Origin: Bacillus sp. A301a_S52
GTDB taxonomy: Bacteria > Bacillota > Bacilli > Bacillales > Salisediminibacteriaceae
Assembly: GCA_024701455.1 (NCBI GenBank)
Contig: JABXYP010000001.1
Location: 1,802,001 to 1,866,000 of the forward strand
Direction of reading: 5' to 3'
DNA length: 64,000 nucleotides
The notes under the pieces: generated by a model
Told to the model about the DNA's origin: nothing
Seen by the model: the letters and a program-made list of their open reading frames with translations, nothing else
The model's database searches: none
Shown here: positions 63,171 through 64,000 of the stretch, in pieces
How the letters are laid out: the number at the start of each line of letters is the position of its first letter
Numbering within the stretch: position 1 is the first letter of the stretch
Program-made: the position numbers and the translations under genes

Positions 63171-64000
63171 ATGTCAAAACGATCGTCTATAGATCAACAA
63201 GCATGGTGGAAAAATCTAAAAAACCATCGGTATTTACGTATCTTTATCTTTGTTTTTTTAGGAATCTTTACGTATGGTATGCTCGTCACAAATGTCATAC
63301 CTGAGACGTTAGAAGTTGAACAAGGAACCGTGTCTGACCAAGATATACGCTCGCCATTAACGATTGAAAATAAGCTGGAGACTGAACGTTTACAACAAGA
63401 AGCATCTGATGCTGTTGAACCAGTGTATTCTAAAAAAACAAGATACGCCCAAAATCAACTTGAAAGAATTCAGGACATTTTCCATTCGGTGGAGCAGGTG
63501 CAAAGTCAGATTGAGGAAAGAATTTCCGAAATAGAAGATGCCACTAACAATTCTAATGAAGATGACACGACGCTTGAAGAACTTTCTGATTCAGAACAGC
63601 TTGATTTGCTTGAAGAGCTTCTTCCAACTGAAACAATAGAGCAAGTATCTGATGAAGCCTTTCTCATATTATTGGAAACCACAGGGGAAGATTTAGAGAC
63701 AGCTCAAGAAACGACTACTAGTGCAGTGTATGACGTCATGGAAGAAGAAATTCCAATGGATGAAGTAGATGAAGCAAAAGATAGGGTTGAAAGCAAGGTT
63801 GCAATTGCAGCTGTTAGTCCAGATTTACTTGAAGCTATGATTGAAGTTTCCCGTTTTGGTATTACGGCAAACTACATGATGGATGAAGATGCTACACAAG
63901 AAGCACGACAGTCAGCTATTGAAGCGGTAGAACCTGTCATGATACGAGAAGGTCAGCTGTTAGTAGAAGAAGGTCAAGTTATTACGGGAGAAATTTATCA
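63171..64000 (+). CDS. pgpH: PgpH (YqfF), 7TMR-HDED c-di-AMP phosphodiesterase, N-terminal part
   Basis: An open frame from ATG 63171 (after GGGGGAGCC) to the window end, 276 codons without a stop. The N-terminus has one membrane helix (about 24-42, YLRIFIFVFLGIFTYGMLV) then an extracytoplasmic HDED-type domain (VSDQDIRSPLTIENKLETER, AVEPVYSKK). The seven-helix region and HD catalytic domain lie beyond the window. PgpH hydrolyses c-di-AMP by family. Position after phoH matches B. subtilis yqfF. Confidence 0.93.
   Translation, partial: MSKRSSIDQQAWWKNLKNHRYLRIFIFVFLGIFTYGMLVTNVIPETLEVEQGTVSDQDIRSPLTIENKLETERLQQEASDAVEPVYSKKTRYAQNQLERIQDIFHSVEQVQSQIEERISEIEDATNNSNEDDTTLEELSDSEQLDLLEELLPTETIEQVSDEAFLILLETTGEDLETAQETTTSAVYDVMEEEIPMDEVDEAKDRVESKVAIAAVSPDLLEAMIEVSRFGITANYMMDEDATQEARQSAIEAVEPVMIREGQLLVEEGQVITGEIY

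Overview
The window is a stretch of low-GC chromosome from a spore-forming member of the Bacillaceae (Bacillota). Evidence for this: about ten sporulation and germination genes (sda, sigK, a gerA homologue, gpr, spoIIP, yqfC, yqfD and others); strong AGGAGG-type ribosome binding sites with frequent TTG and GTG starts; a perfect CIRCE operator; a sigma-W type promoter; and long gene runs in the same order as the Bacillus subtilis yqe/yqf region. A complete seven-gene Mrp Na+/H+ antiporter operon fits a salt- or alkali-adapted lifestyle but does not prove one. I see no prophage, insertion sequence, CRISPR array, rRNA or tRNA.

Layout. (1) 1-8.7 kb: an RsbR-type STAS protein, a dispersed repeat, then a minus-strand assimilatory sulfate operon (cysP-cysH-sat-cysC-sulfite reductase-DUF3906-like-cobA) that takes sulfate through APS/PAPS to sulfide and makes part of the siroheme cofactor; then an aldo/keto reductase. 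(2) 9-20 kb: uninterrupted sigK, a lone gerA-family gene, lipoate ligase, deoD, an HD-GYP protein, a thioredoxin-fold protein beside a 2-Cys peroxiredoxin, a DHH-CBS-tRNA nucleotidyltransferase fusion, and divergent pssA/psd for phosphatidylethanolamine synthesis. (3) 20.4-26.1 kb: mrpA-G on the minus strand. (4) 26.5-37.5 kb: sda, a DnaA-box cluster, then yqeG-yqeH-aroE-yqeI-nadD-yqeK-rsfS-yqeM, comER divergent from comEA-comEB-comEC, and tiny yqzM. (5) 37.8-42.2 kb: holA, rpsT, gpr, spoIIP, yqxA. (6) 42.2-43.2 kb: almost 1 kb without genes, holding two different repeat-like elements. (7) 43.2-64 kb: lepA-hemW, CIRCE-hrcA-grpE-dnaK, dnaJ-prmA-rsmE-mtaB, yqeW, rpsU-yqeY, an unrecognised 102-residue gene, sigma-W type yqeZ-floA-yqfB, yqfC-yqfD-phoH and the 5' part of pgpH, which runs off the end.

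Most of the window is conserved housekeeping DNA, and I did not find a convincing undescribed multi-gene system. The parts most worth a second look are non-coding or very small: a repeat family with two copies in the window (about 893-1050 and 42331-42415), a structured element with terminal inverted repeats (42891-43028), the DnaA-box cluster between sda and yqeG, a 21-codon ORF fused to a terminator upstream of holA, and two small unrecognised proteins. All homology statements come from recognising motifs and gene order by eye; no database search was run.
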